From Bacteroidia bacterium (GTDB lineage: Bacteria; Bacteroidota; Bacteroidia; B-17B0; Aurantibacillaceae): a stretch of DNA of 64,000 nucleotides. A program made the translations under genes and the position numbers. The notes under the pieces were generated by a model. It made no database searches and was not told where the DNA came from. It saw only the letters and a program-made list of their open reading frames with translations. Positions 8,857 through 17,235 of this stretch are shown here, in pieces. The number at the start of each line of letters is the position of its first letter. The stretch's first letter is position 1. Location: NCBI GenBank assembly GCA_016787785.1, contig JAEUTO010000009.1:1-64000 (forward strand). Reading direction: 5' to 3'.

Positions 8857-9386
8857 TGTTTTTAAAAGGAGAAAATATTTCTGTAAGAGCTTTAGAGCCA
8901 TCAGATGCCGACATTTTATACCGTTGGGAGAATAACCATAGCTTGTGGGAAGTGAGTTACACGCAAACACCTTTTTCAAAAGCAGTTTTGGATGAATTTG
9001 TAAATACAGCTTACCAGGATATCTACACAAATAAACAATTGCGTTTAATGATCTGCAAAGCAGATACAAACGAAACTATAGGCATTATCGATCTTTTTGA
9101 ATTTGAACCACAGCATGCACGTTGTGGTTTGGGCATTTACATTCATGATCAATTTCGTGGTAACGGCTTTGCTCTGGAGTGCATTGAACTGATGAAATTT
9201 TATTGTTTTGCAACGCTACATCTGAAACAGATTTATGTTAACGTTAACCAGTCTAACTCGGCCAGCCTTGCTTTATTTGAAAAGGCGGGTTTTGAAAAAT
9301 GTGGTTTAAAAAAAGCATGGCATAAAAAAGGTATTAATTCCTTTGAAGATGTTTGGTTCCTCCAACATATAAATACCGGTGCCTAA
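8856..9386 (+). CDS. GNAT family N-acetyltransferase
   Basis: A 176-residue acetyl-CoA-dependent acetyltransferase of the RimJ/RimL/SpeG-like GNAT group. It opens with the typical ISVRALEPSDADILYRWEN block, has the acetyl-CoA loop QFRGNGFALE (about residues 102-111), and the late NxxSxxLFEKAGFE block (about residues 131-145). The ATG at 8856 (TGATG junction) is preferred to the TTG one codon earlier. The substrate cannot be deduced; protein N-termini or polyamines are family possibilities. The gene sits in the middle of the dapF-mltG run. Confidence 0.88.
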   Translation: MFLKGENISVRALEPSDADILYRWENNHSLWEVSYTQTPFSKAVLDEFVNTAYQDIYTNKQLRLMICKADTNETIGIIDLFEFEPQHARCGLGIYIHDQFRGNGFALECIELMKFYCFATLHLKQIYVNVNQSNSASLALFEKAGFEKCGLKKAWHKKGINSFEDVWFLQHINTGA

Positions 9387-11442
9387 AAAAGTACATATAT
9401 TTTTATCAGTCGCTATTGCATTAATTGGGCTATTAAAATTTTGTGATGTGCCACATGCAAAGATCGCAGAAGAAGTTCCAAAAAAAGATACATCACTTTA
9501 TTTAAATCATTCCGATTCTGCCAAATATGTTGGCATGAATACCTGCAAACTTTGTCATCAAAATATTTACAACACTTTTATTAAAACCGGTATGGGTAAG
9601 TCGTTGGGACTTGCTACCAAAGAAAAATCTTCTGCCGATTTTTCAAAGTCCAGCATCTACGATAAATATTCTAACATGCATTACAATGCATTTTGGGATA
9701 AGGATAGTTTATTTTTTAATGAATTTCGTTTAGAAAAAAGTGACACTGTTTTTTCGAGAACAGAACAGGTTAATTACATTATTGGTTCGGGCCAACACAC
9801 CAATTCGCATTTGCAAACGGTTAATGGTTATATCAATCAAATGCCAATGACCTATTATACACAGAAAAAACATTGGGATCTTCCTCCTGGTTTTGAAAAT
9901 GGCGTAAATACACATTTTACTAGAAAGATAGGTTTGGAATGCATGAGTTGTCATAACGGCTATCCAAATTTTGTTTTAGGTTCAGAAAACAAATACACCA
10001 GTATTCCAACCGGTATAGATTGTGAACGCTGTCATGGTCCGGGTTCTGTGCACGTTGCAGAAAGACAGTCAGGAACAAAGGTAGATACCTCCAGATTAAT
10101 TGATTACACGATTGTAAATCCAGCAAAATTATCTATTGATAGGCAATTTGATCTCTGTCAGCGCTGCCATTTACAAGGTAATGCGGTTTTAAAAGAAGGC
10201 AAATCGTTTTACGATTTTAAACCCGGGCAAAAATTAAGTGATTACATTTCGGTTTTCCTGCCAAAATATAAAAATGCCGATGAGGATTTTATAATGGCCT
10301 CGCATGCCGATAGGTTAAAACAAAGCGCTTGCTTTATTAAGTCTTATGAAAAAGTAACTTCAACAAGCTCAGTCGTCAATACTCTTAAACCATATAAAGG
10401 CGCATTAACCTGTGTTACCTGCCATAACCCGCATGTAAGCGTGAAGGAAACAAATGCCGGTGTTTTTAACGAAGCTTGCAATGGCTGTCATAATTCAAAT
10501 GGAAAGTCGGTTCTTTTATGTTCTGAAAAAAATGTTGTGTTAGCCCGAAATGCAAAACAAGGCCACTCAACTTCCAAGTTTTTAAATTGCGTTTCTTGTC
10601 ACATGCCTGCAACAGGTTCTACAGATATTCCCCATGTTTCGGTGCATGATCATTATATACGCAAACCAATTTCTAAAATTGAAAAGGACAAAATTAAAAC
10701 CTTTGTAGGTTTATATTCTATTAATGAGAAAGATCCAAGTGCATTAACAAAAGCCCAGGCTTACATTAACCAATACGATAAATTTGATCAGGATAATTCT
10801 TATTTAGATTCTGCAACCACTTTATTAAAAGATAGAACAGCAAATGATCTGTTCACTAATTTACGAGCTTTGATACATTTAAATTTTATTAAGCAGGATT
10901 TTCAAAAAGTAATTGGCTATGTTAATCAGGCAGGAGAGCAAAAGTGTTTTAATATTTTATTTACTAAAGTTTCATACGATAACATAGATGCCTGGACCTG
11001 TTACCGAATTGCAGAATCGTATTATAACACCAATAATGTGCCCGGTTCGGTTAAATGGTTCAAACAGGCCGCTAAACTGGCCCCATATAACCTGGATTTC
11101 AGGAATAAATTAGCGAGTACTTTAGCGGCTTTAAACAATTTTAACGACGCGATCGAGCAATTTTCTTTTATTCTGAAAGAAAATCCGAAACATGTTTCGG
11201 CAATGACGAATTTGGGATATATACGATTGAGCCAGGGCCAGCCAGCAGAGGCATTTAGACTTTATAAAAATGCTGAAAAGATTGATCCGGATTATGAACC
11301 ATTATTATTAAATTTAGCAGGTTATTATGCTTTTATAAAAGATAAAAATTCGGCAAAAAAATATTTAGGACTTATCTTAAAGAAAAATCCTAAGAACCAA
11401 AAGGCAAAAATGGCATTAGAACAAATTGAACGTTTGTTATGA
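9379..11442 (+). CDS. heptahaem cytochrome c with C-terminal TPR domain
   Basis: A 687-residue exported protein. An N-terminal hydrophobic segment (about residues 5-20) acts as signal or anchor. Seven CXXCH c-type haem sites are visible at residues 56-60, 188-192, 215-219, 260-264, 345-349, 367-371 and 404-408. The arrangement resembles the cytochrome c554/multihaem group. From about residue 480 to the end are TPR-like helices (for example NLGYIRLSQGQPAEAFRLY). The start is GTG at 9379, overlapping the acetyltransferase by 8 bp; the stop overlaps mltG (ATGA). The redox partner or substrate is unknown. Such cytochromes need a cytochrome c maturation system, which is not in this window. Confidence 0.88.
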   Translation: MPKKVHIFLSVAIALIGLLKFCDVPHAKIAEEVPKKDTSLYLNHSDSAKYVGMNTCKLCHQNIYNTFIKTGMGKSLGLATKEKSSADFSKSSIYDKYSNMHYNAFWDKDSLFFNEFRLEKSDTVFSRTEQVNYIIGSGQHTNSHLQTVNGYINQMPMTYYTQKKHWDLPPGFENGVNTHFTRKIGLECMSCHNGYPNFVLGSENKYTSIPTGIDCERCHGPGSVHVAERQSGTKVDTSRLIDYTIVNPAKLSIDRQFDLCQRCHLQGNAVLKEGKSFYDFKPGQKLSDYISVFLPKYKNADEDFIMASHADRLKQSACFIKSYEKVTSTSSVVNTLKPYKGALTCVTCHNPHVSVKETNAGVFNEACNGCHNSNGKSVLLCSEKNVVLARNAKQGHSTSKFLNCVSCHMPATGSTDIPHVSVHDHYIRKPISKIEKDKIKTFVGLYSINEKDPSALTKAQAYINQYDKFDQDNSYLDSATTLLKDRTANDLFTNLRALIHLNFIKQDFQKVIGYVNQAGEQKCFNILFTKVSYDNIDAWTCYRIAESYYNTNNVPGSVKWFKQAAKLAPYNLDFRNKLASTLAALNNFNDAIEQFSFILKENPKHVSAMTNLGYIRLSQGQPAEAFRLYKNAEKIDPDYEPLLLNLAGYYAFIKDKNSAKKYLGLILKKNPKNQKAKMALEQIERLL

Positions 11443-12482
11443 GTAAAAAGGGAAGAGGTAAAATAATTAGTCTGATCTTGATTCTTGCATTAGCAGCAGG
11501 CGGCTACTTTATTTACCAAAAATATATTGCTGGCGCCATTCATTTAAAAGACAAAAATTACACTTACGTTTATATTGAGTCCAATGATACATTTGAAGAT
11601 GTAATAAACGATATTAACTCCGACAATATTATTGACGATCTTGAGGCTTTTGAATTCCTTGCAAAGAAAATGGATCTGGATAAAAATATCCACCCTGGCA
11701 AATACCGCATTACCAATGGCATGACCAAGCGCCAGATCATTAATCTTATTAAGTACAACAAGCAGGAAAAAGTAAAACTCACCTTCAATTCTCAAATTCA
11801 TAATTTGGAAGAGTTTGTTGCGTATGTTGATGATAAACTCGAATTGAACGAAGAGGATCTGGAGAATTATTTAAGTGATGAAAAGAAACTGCACGATGAC
11901 TTTAAATTAGATCCTGATAATGCCTTTGCTTTGATTCGCCCGGGAGTTTATGAAATTGGATGGGCAAGCAGCATAGATGAATTTATTGCAGCTTTAAAAC
12001 AAACGTACGATGCCACTTGGAGCGAAAAGCGCAAAGCATTGGCAAAAAAAATTGGTTTCTCAGTTCCCGAAATAATTACATTGGCTTCAATTGCACAATC
12101 AGAAAGTGCTATTGAAAGTGAGCAGGAAAAAATTGCGGGTGTATACATTAACCGTATACGCAAGGACATGTTGTTGCAGGCAGATCCTACTTTAAAATTT
12201 GCCAATAAAAATTTCGATGTTCAACGCGTTTTGGATGCAGATAAAGAGATCAATTCGCCTTACAATACTTATAAAAATAAAGGGTTGCCGCCGGGTCCAA
12301 TTTGCCTTGTTTCCATTCAATCTATCGATGCAGTTTTAAACCACATAAAACACAAATATATTTTCTTTTGTGCCAAGCCTGAATTGAATGGCTACTCTGA
12401 TTTTTCGTGCACCTACGAAGAACATTTAAAGTATGCCAGCGCTTACCAAAAGGCAATGAATAAAAGAGGAATTAATAGATAA
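11439..12482 (+). CDS. mltG: endolytic transglycosylase MltG
   Basis: An inner-membrane lytic transglycosylase (YceG family) that cleaves nascent glycan strands. A 347-residue protein with one N-terminal membrane helix (about residues 9-26), a LysM-like subdomain (about 45-110) and the catalytic domain. The block LASIAQSESAIESEQEKIAG aligns with the E. coli catalytic region, placing the catalytic Glu at residue 222. The later YNTYKNKGLPPGPI block is also typical. Its start overlaps the cytochrome stop by 4 bp. The link with dapF upstream is peptidoglycan metabolism; the cytochrome between them is unexpected. Confidence 0.93.
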   Translation: MSKKGRGKIISLILILALAAGGYFIYQKYIAGAIHLKDKNYTYVYIESNDTFEDVINDINSDNIIDDLEAFEFLAKKMDLDKNIHPGKYRITNGMTKRQIINLIKYNKQEKVKLTFNSQIHNLEEFVAYVDDKLELNEEDLENYLSDEKKLHDDFKLDPDNAFALIRPGVYEIGWASSIDEFIAALKQTYDATWSEKRKALAKKIGFSVPEIITLASIAQSESAIESEQEKIAGVYINRIRKDMLLQADPTLKFANKNFDVQRVLDADKEINSPYNTYKNKGLPPGPICLVSIQSIDAVLNHIKHKYIFFCAKPELNGYSDFSCTYEEHLKYASAYQKAMNKRGINR

Positions 12483-12539
12483 AATGAGTATTTTTGAAAG
12501 GCCTACAGGTTGCAAAACAAAATTTAAATACACATAGTT

Positions 12540-13547
12540 ATGGCAATAGATATCAAAACGGAAGAGAAAATAAAATTACTGGAAGATAAGTATGCCCAAA
12601 TGGGTCAGGATATAAATAGTTATTTGGATGGTTTGTTATTATCTAACTATTTAACTTATTGGGATTATACCCAGGTAGAAACGTTATTAACGCTTCAGAA
12701 TCCAAAAACGGATTTCCCCGATGAGCAGATCTTTATCATGTATCATCAAATTACCGAATTATATTTTAAATTGGCCTTGCACGAATTTGAGCAAATTGGA
12801 AACAATGGACCAAATATTTTACCCAATGGAAAACTAGTTGGTTGGAAAGATAAACTAGAGCCTGATTTTTTTGCTGAAAGAGTAGGGCGCATTAACCGTT
12901 ATTTTGAAGCACTTACAAAATCTTTTGAGATCATGATCAATGGGATGGAGAAAGAACAATTTCTGCGTTATCGCATGGCTTTACTTCCTGCCAGTGGATT
13001 TCAGAGTGCGCAATACCGTAAGATAGAAATTTGCTCTACCGATTTCTTTAATTTGGTTGATAAAGAAGTACGACCAACGTTAAAAGATAAGAACCCATCT
13101 ATTGAAGAAATGTTTAATCACATTTACTGGAATAAGGGCGCCACGGAATTAAGCACTGGTAAAAAAACATTGACATTGCTACAATTCGAAAAAAAATACG
13201 GGCAGGATTTTATTAAATTAGCTAACGAGTATAAAACAAAAAATATTTGGGCTAAGTATAAATCGCTACCGGAAGCTGATCAGAAAAGTTTGAAAGTTAT
13301 TAATGCTTTAAAAGAACTAGATGTTAATGTAAATATTAACTGGCCGTTGGTACATTACAAATCTGCCGTTCAATACCTTCAACAAAACACCGAAGATATT
13401 GCTGCAACAGGTGGTACTAACTGGCAAAAATATTTACCGCCACGTTTTCAAAAAAGAATTTTCTTTCCTGAGCTTTGGTCGGAAGCAGAAGTTGCAGATT
13501 GGGGAAAAGGTTGGGTAGTGACCAACGTGTTTAGGGAAAATAAATAA
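12540..13547 (+). CDS. kynA: tryptophan 2,3-dioxygenase
   Basis: Haem enzyme that opens the indole ring of L-tryptophan to N-formylkynurenine. The 335-residue protein contains the expected landmarks: active-site His69 in the MYHQITEL block, the substrate-binding FLRYRMALLPASGFQSAQYR block (residues 141-160), the proximal haem ligand His272 in WPLVHYKS, and Thr290 in the ATGGTNW loop. It is somewhat longer and more divergent than the Xanthomonas-type enzyme, as in other Bacteroidota. A cyclase with kynurenine-formamidase similarity lies at 38180, far away, so the next pathway step is not in the same operon. Confidence 0.93.
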   Translation: MAIDIKTEEKIKLLEDKYAQMGQDINSYLDGLLLSNYLTYWDYTQVETLLTLQNPKTDFPDEQIFIMYHQITELYFKLALHEFEQIGNNGPNILPNGKLVGWKDKLEPDFFAERVGRINRYFEALTKSFEIMINGMEKEQFLRYRMALLPASGFQSAQYRKIEICSTDFFNLVDKEVRPTLKDKNPSIEEMFNHIYWNKGATELSTGKKTLTLLQFEKKYGQDFIKLANEYKTKNIWAKYKSLPEADQKSLKVINALKELDVNVNINWPLVHYKSAVQYLQQNTEDIAATGGTNWQKYLPPRFQKRIFFPELWSEAEVADWGKGWVVTNVFRENK

Positions 13548-13585
13548 TTGTAACAGGCAAAGAAGAACACGAAACCAGAAATAGA

Positions 13586-14491
13586 ATGTCCATACTAGTA
13601 AATAATATAAGTAAACTTTACGGCGCTCAAAAAGCGCTGAATAATATTTCTTTTGAAGTTGGAAGTAACGAGATAGTTGGTTTTTTAGGTCCCAATGGTG
13701 CGGGAAAAAGCACCATGATGAAGATATTGACCTGCTATATTCCTCCAACAGAAGGTACAGCTAAGGTTTGTGGTTTTGATATTACGCAACAGAGTTTAGA
13801 AGTAAGAAAACAAATTGGTTATTTACCGGAACACAATCCATTGTATTTGGATATGTACGTAAAGGAATTTTTAGAATTTGTAGGTGGCATTTATAAAATA
13901 AAAAACAGTAAGAACCGTGTTAAGGAAATGATAGACATGACCGGTTTGCAATTAGAACAGAATAAAAAAATTGGGGCTTTAAGCAAAGGGTACAGGCAAC
14001 GTGTTGGTTTAGCGCAGGCCATTATTCATGATCCAAAAGTATTGATCATGGATGAGCCTACAACGGGGTTGGACCCAAATCAACTGGAGGAAATTCGCGG
14101 ACTCATAAAAGCCTTAGGAAAAGAAAAAACAGTAATGTTAAGTACACACATTATGCAGGAAGTAGAAGCTATCTGCGACCGTGTAATTATCATTAACAAA
14201 GGAGAAATTGTGGCGAATGACGAAACAAAGAATCTTCAAAAAAATACTACCCAACAAATTATTACTGTTGAGTTTGATAAAGAAGTGTCAGAAAAATTAC
14301 TTCATAAAATAACCAATATCGAAAAGGTAAGTCATTTACAGGGCAATACCTGGCAATTGGTTTCTACCTCTAAAGAAGACGTGCGTAAAGACATTTTTAA
14401 TTTTGCCGTTGCTAATAATTTAAGTGTGTTAACCTTAAATAAAGAAGAGCAAAAGATGGAAGATGTGTTTAAGGAGTTGACGAAAAAATAA
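13586..14491 (+). CDS. gldA: GldA-like ABC transporter ATP-binding protein
   Basis: A 301-residue ATPase subunit with Walker A GPNGAGKST (residues 35-43), a degenerate signature LSKGYRQR, Walker B VLIMDEPTTGLD and the switch histidine in LSTH. Sequence style and length match GldA, the ATPase of the gliding-motility-associated GldA/GldFG exporter. GldF and GldG are not adjacent, as is common. It could also be a related multidrug or copper-type exporter ATPase, but the match around the YLPEHNPLY and LSKGYRQRVGLAQA segments favours GldA. The gene ends before an inverted-repeat region shared with a convergent gene. Confidence 0.78.
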   Translation: MSILVNNISKLYGAQKALNNISFEVGSNEIVGFLGPNGAGKSTMMKILTCYIPPTEGTAKVCGFDITQQSLEVRKQIGYLPEHNPLYLDMYVKEFLEFVGGIYKIKNSKNRVKEMIDMTGLQLEQNKKIGALSKGYRQRVGLAQAIIHDPKVLIMDEPTTGLDPNQLEEIRGLIKALGKEKTVMLSTHIMQEVEAICDRVIIINKGEIVANDETKNLQKNTTQQIITVEFDKEVSEKLLHKITNIEKVSHLQGNTWQLVSTSKEDVRKDIFNFAVANNLSVLTLNKEEQKMEDVFKELTKK

Positions 14492-14504
14492 TCATTTCAC
14501 AATT

Positions 14505-14633
14505 CTACGAATTACGAATTTTATACGAACTTACGAATCTTGAATAGGCGGTTAGATTCGTATTATTCGTACCTATTAGTAATTCGTACACGAAGTATTA
14601 GATTCGTAAATTCGTAATGATTGGTATTCGTAG
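14505..14633. repeat. long imperfect inverted repeat built from TACGAAT/ATTCGTA words
   Basis: The left arm 14505-14540 contains TACGAAT-type words; the right arm 14600-14633 contains ATTCGTA-type words and is largely its reverse complement (shared ends CTACGAAT and ATTCGTAG, inner ends GAATCT and AGATTC). The 59-bp centre has further copies (ATTCGTATTATTCGTA). It occupies the whole gap between two convergent genes. It could fold as a long hairpin and act as a bidirectional terminator, or be a palindromic dispersed repeat. Confidence 0.65.
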
Positions 14634-14638
14634 AAAGT

Positions 14639-16027
14639 TTATGGTCTGTACAATACCTTATAAGGAAACAAACCTTTTGCGCCTGGATTTACCGAGAAAT
14701 TAAATTTACATAAGGTCTTTAAAATTTTAGTAACCTCTTCTTTTTGTTTTGCAGTAAGATCGTAAGAATTTATATAATCCACTTTTTCTACAGCTTTCTT
14801 TTCATTCACAAAAAGTGTTGCGTCAAATTTTTGGTCTATATCTTTACCTTTTAATTTAGCTCTCAAATCAGTTGTAACTGCACTTTCGCCACCGGTGTAA
14901 TAACATGCTATGGTTTCTATTTGCGTTTCAGCTGCCGCAGTATTACCAGAGGTAGTTTCAAGAACAATAGCATCTTTTGTTGTTGTTGTATTTGGCGAGC
15001 CTGGTTTGTAATCGTTGTTTCCAACCACCATACCCGCAGAACTTTGTTTGTTATTTGCTCTTTTTGATTTTTTTCCGGCTTTTTCTTCCCTGTTAACTGT
15101 AGCGTTCTTATCCATGTTAACTGCCACAGGTTGATTTAAATTTTCTTCAGCATCATTATCATCCCTATCCGCTTTTTTTGCTTTTTCTTTCGGACTTCCA
15201 AATGCAAGTTCATTTTTTGGTGTTGATTCTGTCTCAGCTGATTTTATTTTTTGATCAGGTGATGATTTAGTAGTAACCGATTTAAAAACTTCGCCTTCTT
15301 TATCTTTTGAACCTTTTGCAAGATCATCTAAATAACCACCGGCTGCATTGTTTTTTGAATTTGTGCCACTTCCCGTTGCAACAATTTCATCAGCAACTTC
15401 TTCTTTTTTTCTTTCAGATTTTTCTTTTTCAAACTGTTTAACGTCTACAGGTCCTTTTGAAGCAGCAACTATCATTCTTGGCTTTGCTTCTTTCTCATCT
15501 TCTACAATTTTGCCATCAGAAGCCACCATATCTTTTTCCGCGGCCTGAGTTTGTTCGTCTAATTTAGCTAATTTTAATTTTCCTTCAGATTTTTTTGCTG
15601 GGCTTTCTTCGTCTGAAACAGTTACTGCTTCAGTTGGAGGTGCAATGGCTTGTTCTTTTAATTCTACTTTACTGTCGGGCAAAACATTCTTCTCACTTTC
15701 CTGAACATTATTTACAATAGCAACATCATGACCGTTAGAAAGCGATTCATTATTATTTCGGATAAATAAAACAGTTAAACCAATAACTAAGATCAAACCT
15801 GCAGCGGCAAACCAATAAACTTTTGGATTTTTTTCTTCTTCCTTAGCAAACAGTTCTTTTTGAATACGTGTATCCAAAGCAGCTTTAAGATCACTAGCTT
15901 CCTGTTCAGATTCTAACATATCAAAACCCTCAATAGCATCTTTTTCAAAGTCATCCAAACCTTGCTTACCCGCTTTTGCTTTATTAAAAAGTTGATCTAA
16001 ATTATCGTTATTTGTTGGGGTCTTCAT
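14639..16027 (-). CDS. membrane anti-sigma-like protein with possible TonB-like C-terminus
   Basis: A 462-residue protein overlapping the end of the sigma factor gene by 20 bp, so probably its membrane-bound regulator. Residues 1-65 are cytoplasmic and helical, residues 70-89 are a single membrane helix, and residues about 95-375 are a low-complexity linker rich in Lys, Glu, Ala, Ser and Asn. The last 85 residues form a compact domain beginning CYYTGGESAV, with an alternating pattern ending FPYKVLYRP. This ending recalls the TonB C-terminal fold, which is only an impression from spacing. Anti-sigma function is inferred from gene position, not from a recognised zinc-binding motif (no HxxxCxxC is present). 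Confidence 0.7.
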   Translation of the reverse strand: MKTPTNNDNLDQLFNKAKAGKQGLDDFEKDAIEGFDMLESEQEASDLKAALDTRIQKELFAKEEEKNPKVYWFAAAGLILVIGLTVLFIRNNNESLSNGHDVAIVNNVQESEKNVLPDSKVELKEQAIAPPTEAVTVSDEESPAKKSEGKLKLAKLDEQTQAAEKDMVASDGKIVEDEKEAKPRMIVAASKGPVDVKQFEKEKSERKKEEVADEIVATGSGTNSKNNAAGGYLDDLAKGSKDKEGEVFKSVTTKSSPDQKIKSAETESTPKNELAFGSPKEKAKKADRDDNDAEENLNQPVAVNMDKNATVNREEKAGKKSKRANNKQSSAGMVVGNNDYKPGSPNTTTTKDAIVLETTSGNTAAAETQIETIACYYTGGESAVTTDLRAKLKGKDIDQKFDATLFVNEKKAVEKVDYINSYDLTAKQKEEVTKILKTLCKFNFSVNPGAKGLFPYKVLYRP

Positions 16028-16595
16028 TAATTAGTATTTCCATTTTTAATTTCAAATTTCTTTTGCCATTTTGTATGTGGCTTTTTACTTCGTTTGCTGT
16101 GTAACCAGTAATTTCAACAATTTCGATGTATGACTTGTTCTTTAAATAAAAGAGATCTATACATTTTTTTTGTTCAATATTCAACAGTTCCATAGCTTTT
16201 TCCATTATCACAATTTGCTTCTCTTTTTCATTGAGATGCTCAGGATTTGAAAAATCCATAATTAAGTGCACATTTTCTTTTAATTCCAGCTCTTTCTTAA
16301 GCATACTCTGCCTTTTACGCAGTTCCATGAGGCAAAAATTCTTGCTGTAAACGTATAACCAGCTTTTAAAGAACTCAATTTTGTGCTTTTTAAGGTCTTT
16401 CATTAAACCCGTAAATATTTGAATTACTGCATCTTGCGCCTCATCTTTGTTCTTAAGGTATTTTATGCATAAACCTAAAACAAGGTGTCCGTAACGCTCG
16501 TAAAGGATCCCAACGATATTATTATCATCTTTTTCTAAAAAAACGTTAATTAAATCGTTATCAGAGTAACTGCTGTATTTGTTGTTGGCACTCAA
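16008..16595 (-). CDS. ECF-type RNA polymerase sigma factor
   Basis: A sigma-70 family factor with region 2 (LYERYGHLVLGLCIKYL and KDEAQDAVIQIF) and region 4 (helix-turn-helix near SYIEIVEITGYTANEVKSHI). About 195 residues when started at TTG 16595, giving SANNKYSSYSDNDL after the initiator. A longer reading from TTG 16634 would add a hydrophobic stretch uncommon at the start of sigma factors. A weak minus-strand -7-like word (TATTTTAG) near 16610-16620 would also lie inside that extension. The partner membrane protein follows with overlap. It is divergent from the YfiR/SpoIIE set, which may be among its targets (inference). Confidence 0.82.
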   Translation of the reverse strand: MSANNKYSSYSDNDLINVFLEKDDNNIVGILYERYGHLVLGLCIKYLKNKDEAQDAVIQIFTGLMKDLKKHKIEFFKSWLYVYSKNFCLMELRKRQSMLKKELELKENVHLIMDFSNPEHLNEKEKQIVIMEKAMELLNIEQKKCIDLFYLKNKSYIEIVEITGYTANEVKSHIQNGKRNLKLKMEILINEDPNK

Positions 16596-16658
16596 TTGTG
16601 ATACGATTTTAAGACTAAAATATAAAAATAACAATAAAAGCTATTAAAAAGCAATAAT

Positions 16659-16666
16659 TATATTTG
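16659..16666 (+). promoter_or_regulatory. possible promoter -7 box for the YfiR-like gene
   Basis: TATATTTG matches TAnnTTTG. It lies 13 bp before the proposed ATT start at 16679, so the transcript would be nearly leaderless. No TTTG is seen at the -33 position. Confidence 0.3.
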
Positions 16667-16678
16667 TAAATTAGATAA

Positions 16679-17218
16679 ATTTTTAAAAAACTGGCCAAAA
16701 GTTTTAAATATTGGGTACTATTATTTTGCGTTATCTCACTTAGATTTCAACAACCATCTAATTACGATACCAACGCAAAGATCAAGGCTGTATTCCTTTA
16801 TAATTTTACGCGTTATTTTGAATGGTCTGACAAAAAGAAGGCTGGCAATTTTGTAATTTATGTTGTTGGTAAGAACGAAAATCTTATTTCAGAATTAAAA
16901 ACCTTAGCAAGCAAAAAAAAGGTAGGTAATCAGGATATTGAGGTTAAAAATTCTTACACTTTTGATGCAGCTGTTGCAGCACAAATAATTTACTTGTTAC
17001 CCGAAGTTTCAAAAACGGTAGCAGATGTTTCTTCTAAAAACAAATCAAAAGGTACTTTGATCGTTGCCGAAAGTCCTAATGCCTGCAAAACAGGATCGAG
17101 TATAAATTTTGTAGTAATTGATAATAAATTAAAATTTGAATACAATAAAAATAATGCCGTAAAAGCCGGCTTGAAAACAAATGATGATTTTAAAGCACTA
17201 GCAATTAATGTTGAGTAA
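16679..17218 (+). CDS. YfiR family (DUF4154) periplasmic protein, non-canonical start
   Basis: The frame runs from a TAA stop at 16676 to the stop at 17216. It encodes about 179 residues with a good signal peptide (KKLAKSFKYWVLLFCVISL) followed by IKAVFLYNFTRYFEW and, near the end, SSINFVVIDNKLKFE and a KAGLK motif, the hallmarks of YfiR/DUF4154. YfiR proteins are periplasmic repressors of membrane signalling partners such as the diguanylate cyclase YfiN. No ATG, GTG or TTG occurs in frame before 16994, which is too late for the fold. Initiation is probably at ATT 16679 or CTG 16691. A TPR gene and a SpoIIE phosphatase follow. Confidence 0.75.
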   Translation: MFKKLAKSFKYWVLLFCVISLRFQQPSNYDTNAKIKAVFLYNFTRYFEWSDKKKAGNFVIYVVGKNENLISELKTLASKKKVGNQDIEVKNSYTFDAAVAAQIIYLLPEVSKTVADVSSKNKSKGTLIVAESPNACKTGSSINFVVIDNKLKFEYNKNNAVKAGLKTNDDFKALAINVE

Positions 17219-17235
17219 AATTAAAACAAATTAAA

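Noticed and set aside
16994-17218. Short 74-residue gene starting at TTG 16994
   Set aside because: It is only the C-terminal part of the YfiR domain; the frame and homology continue upstream to 16679.
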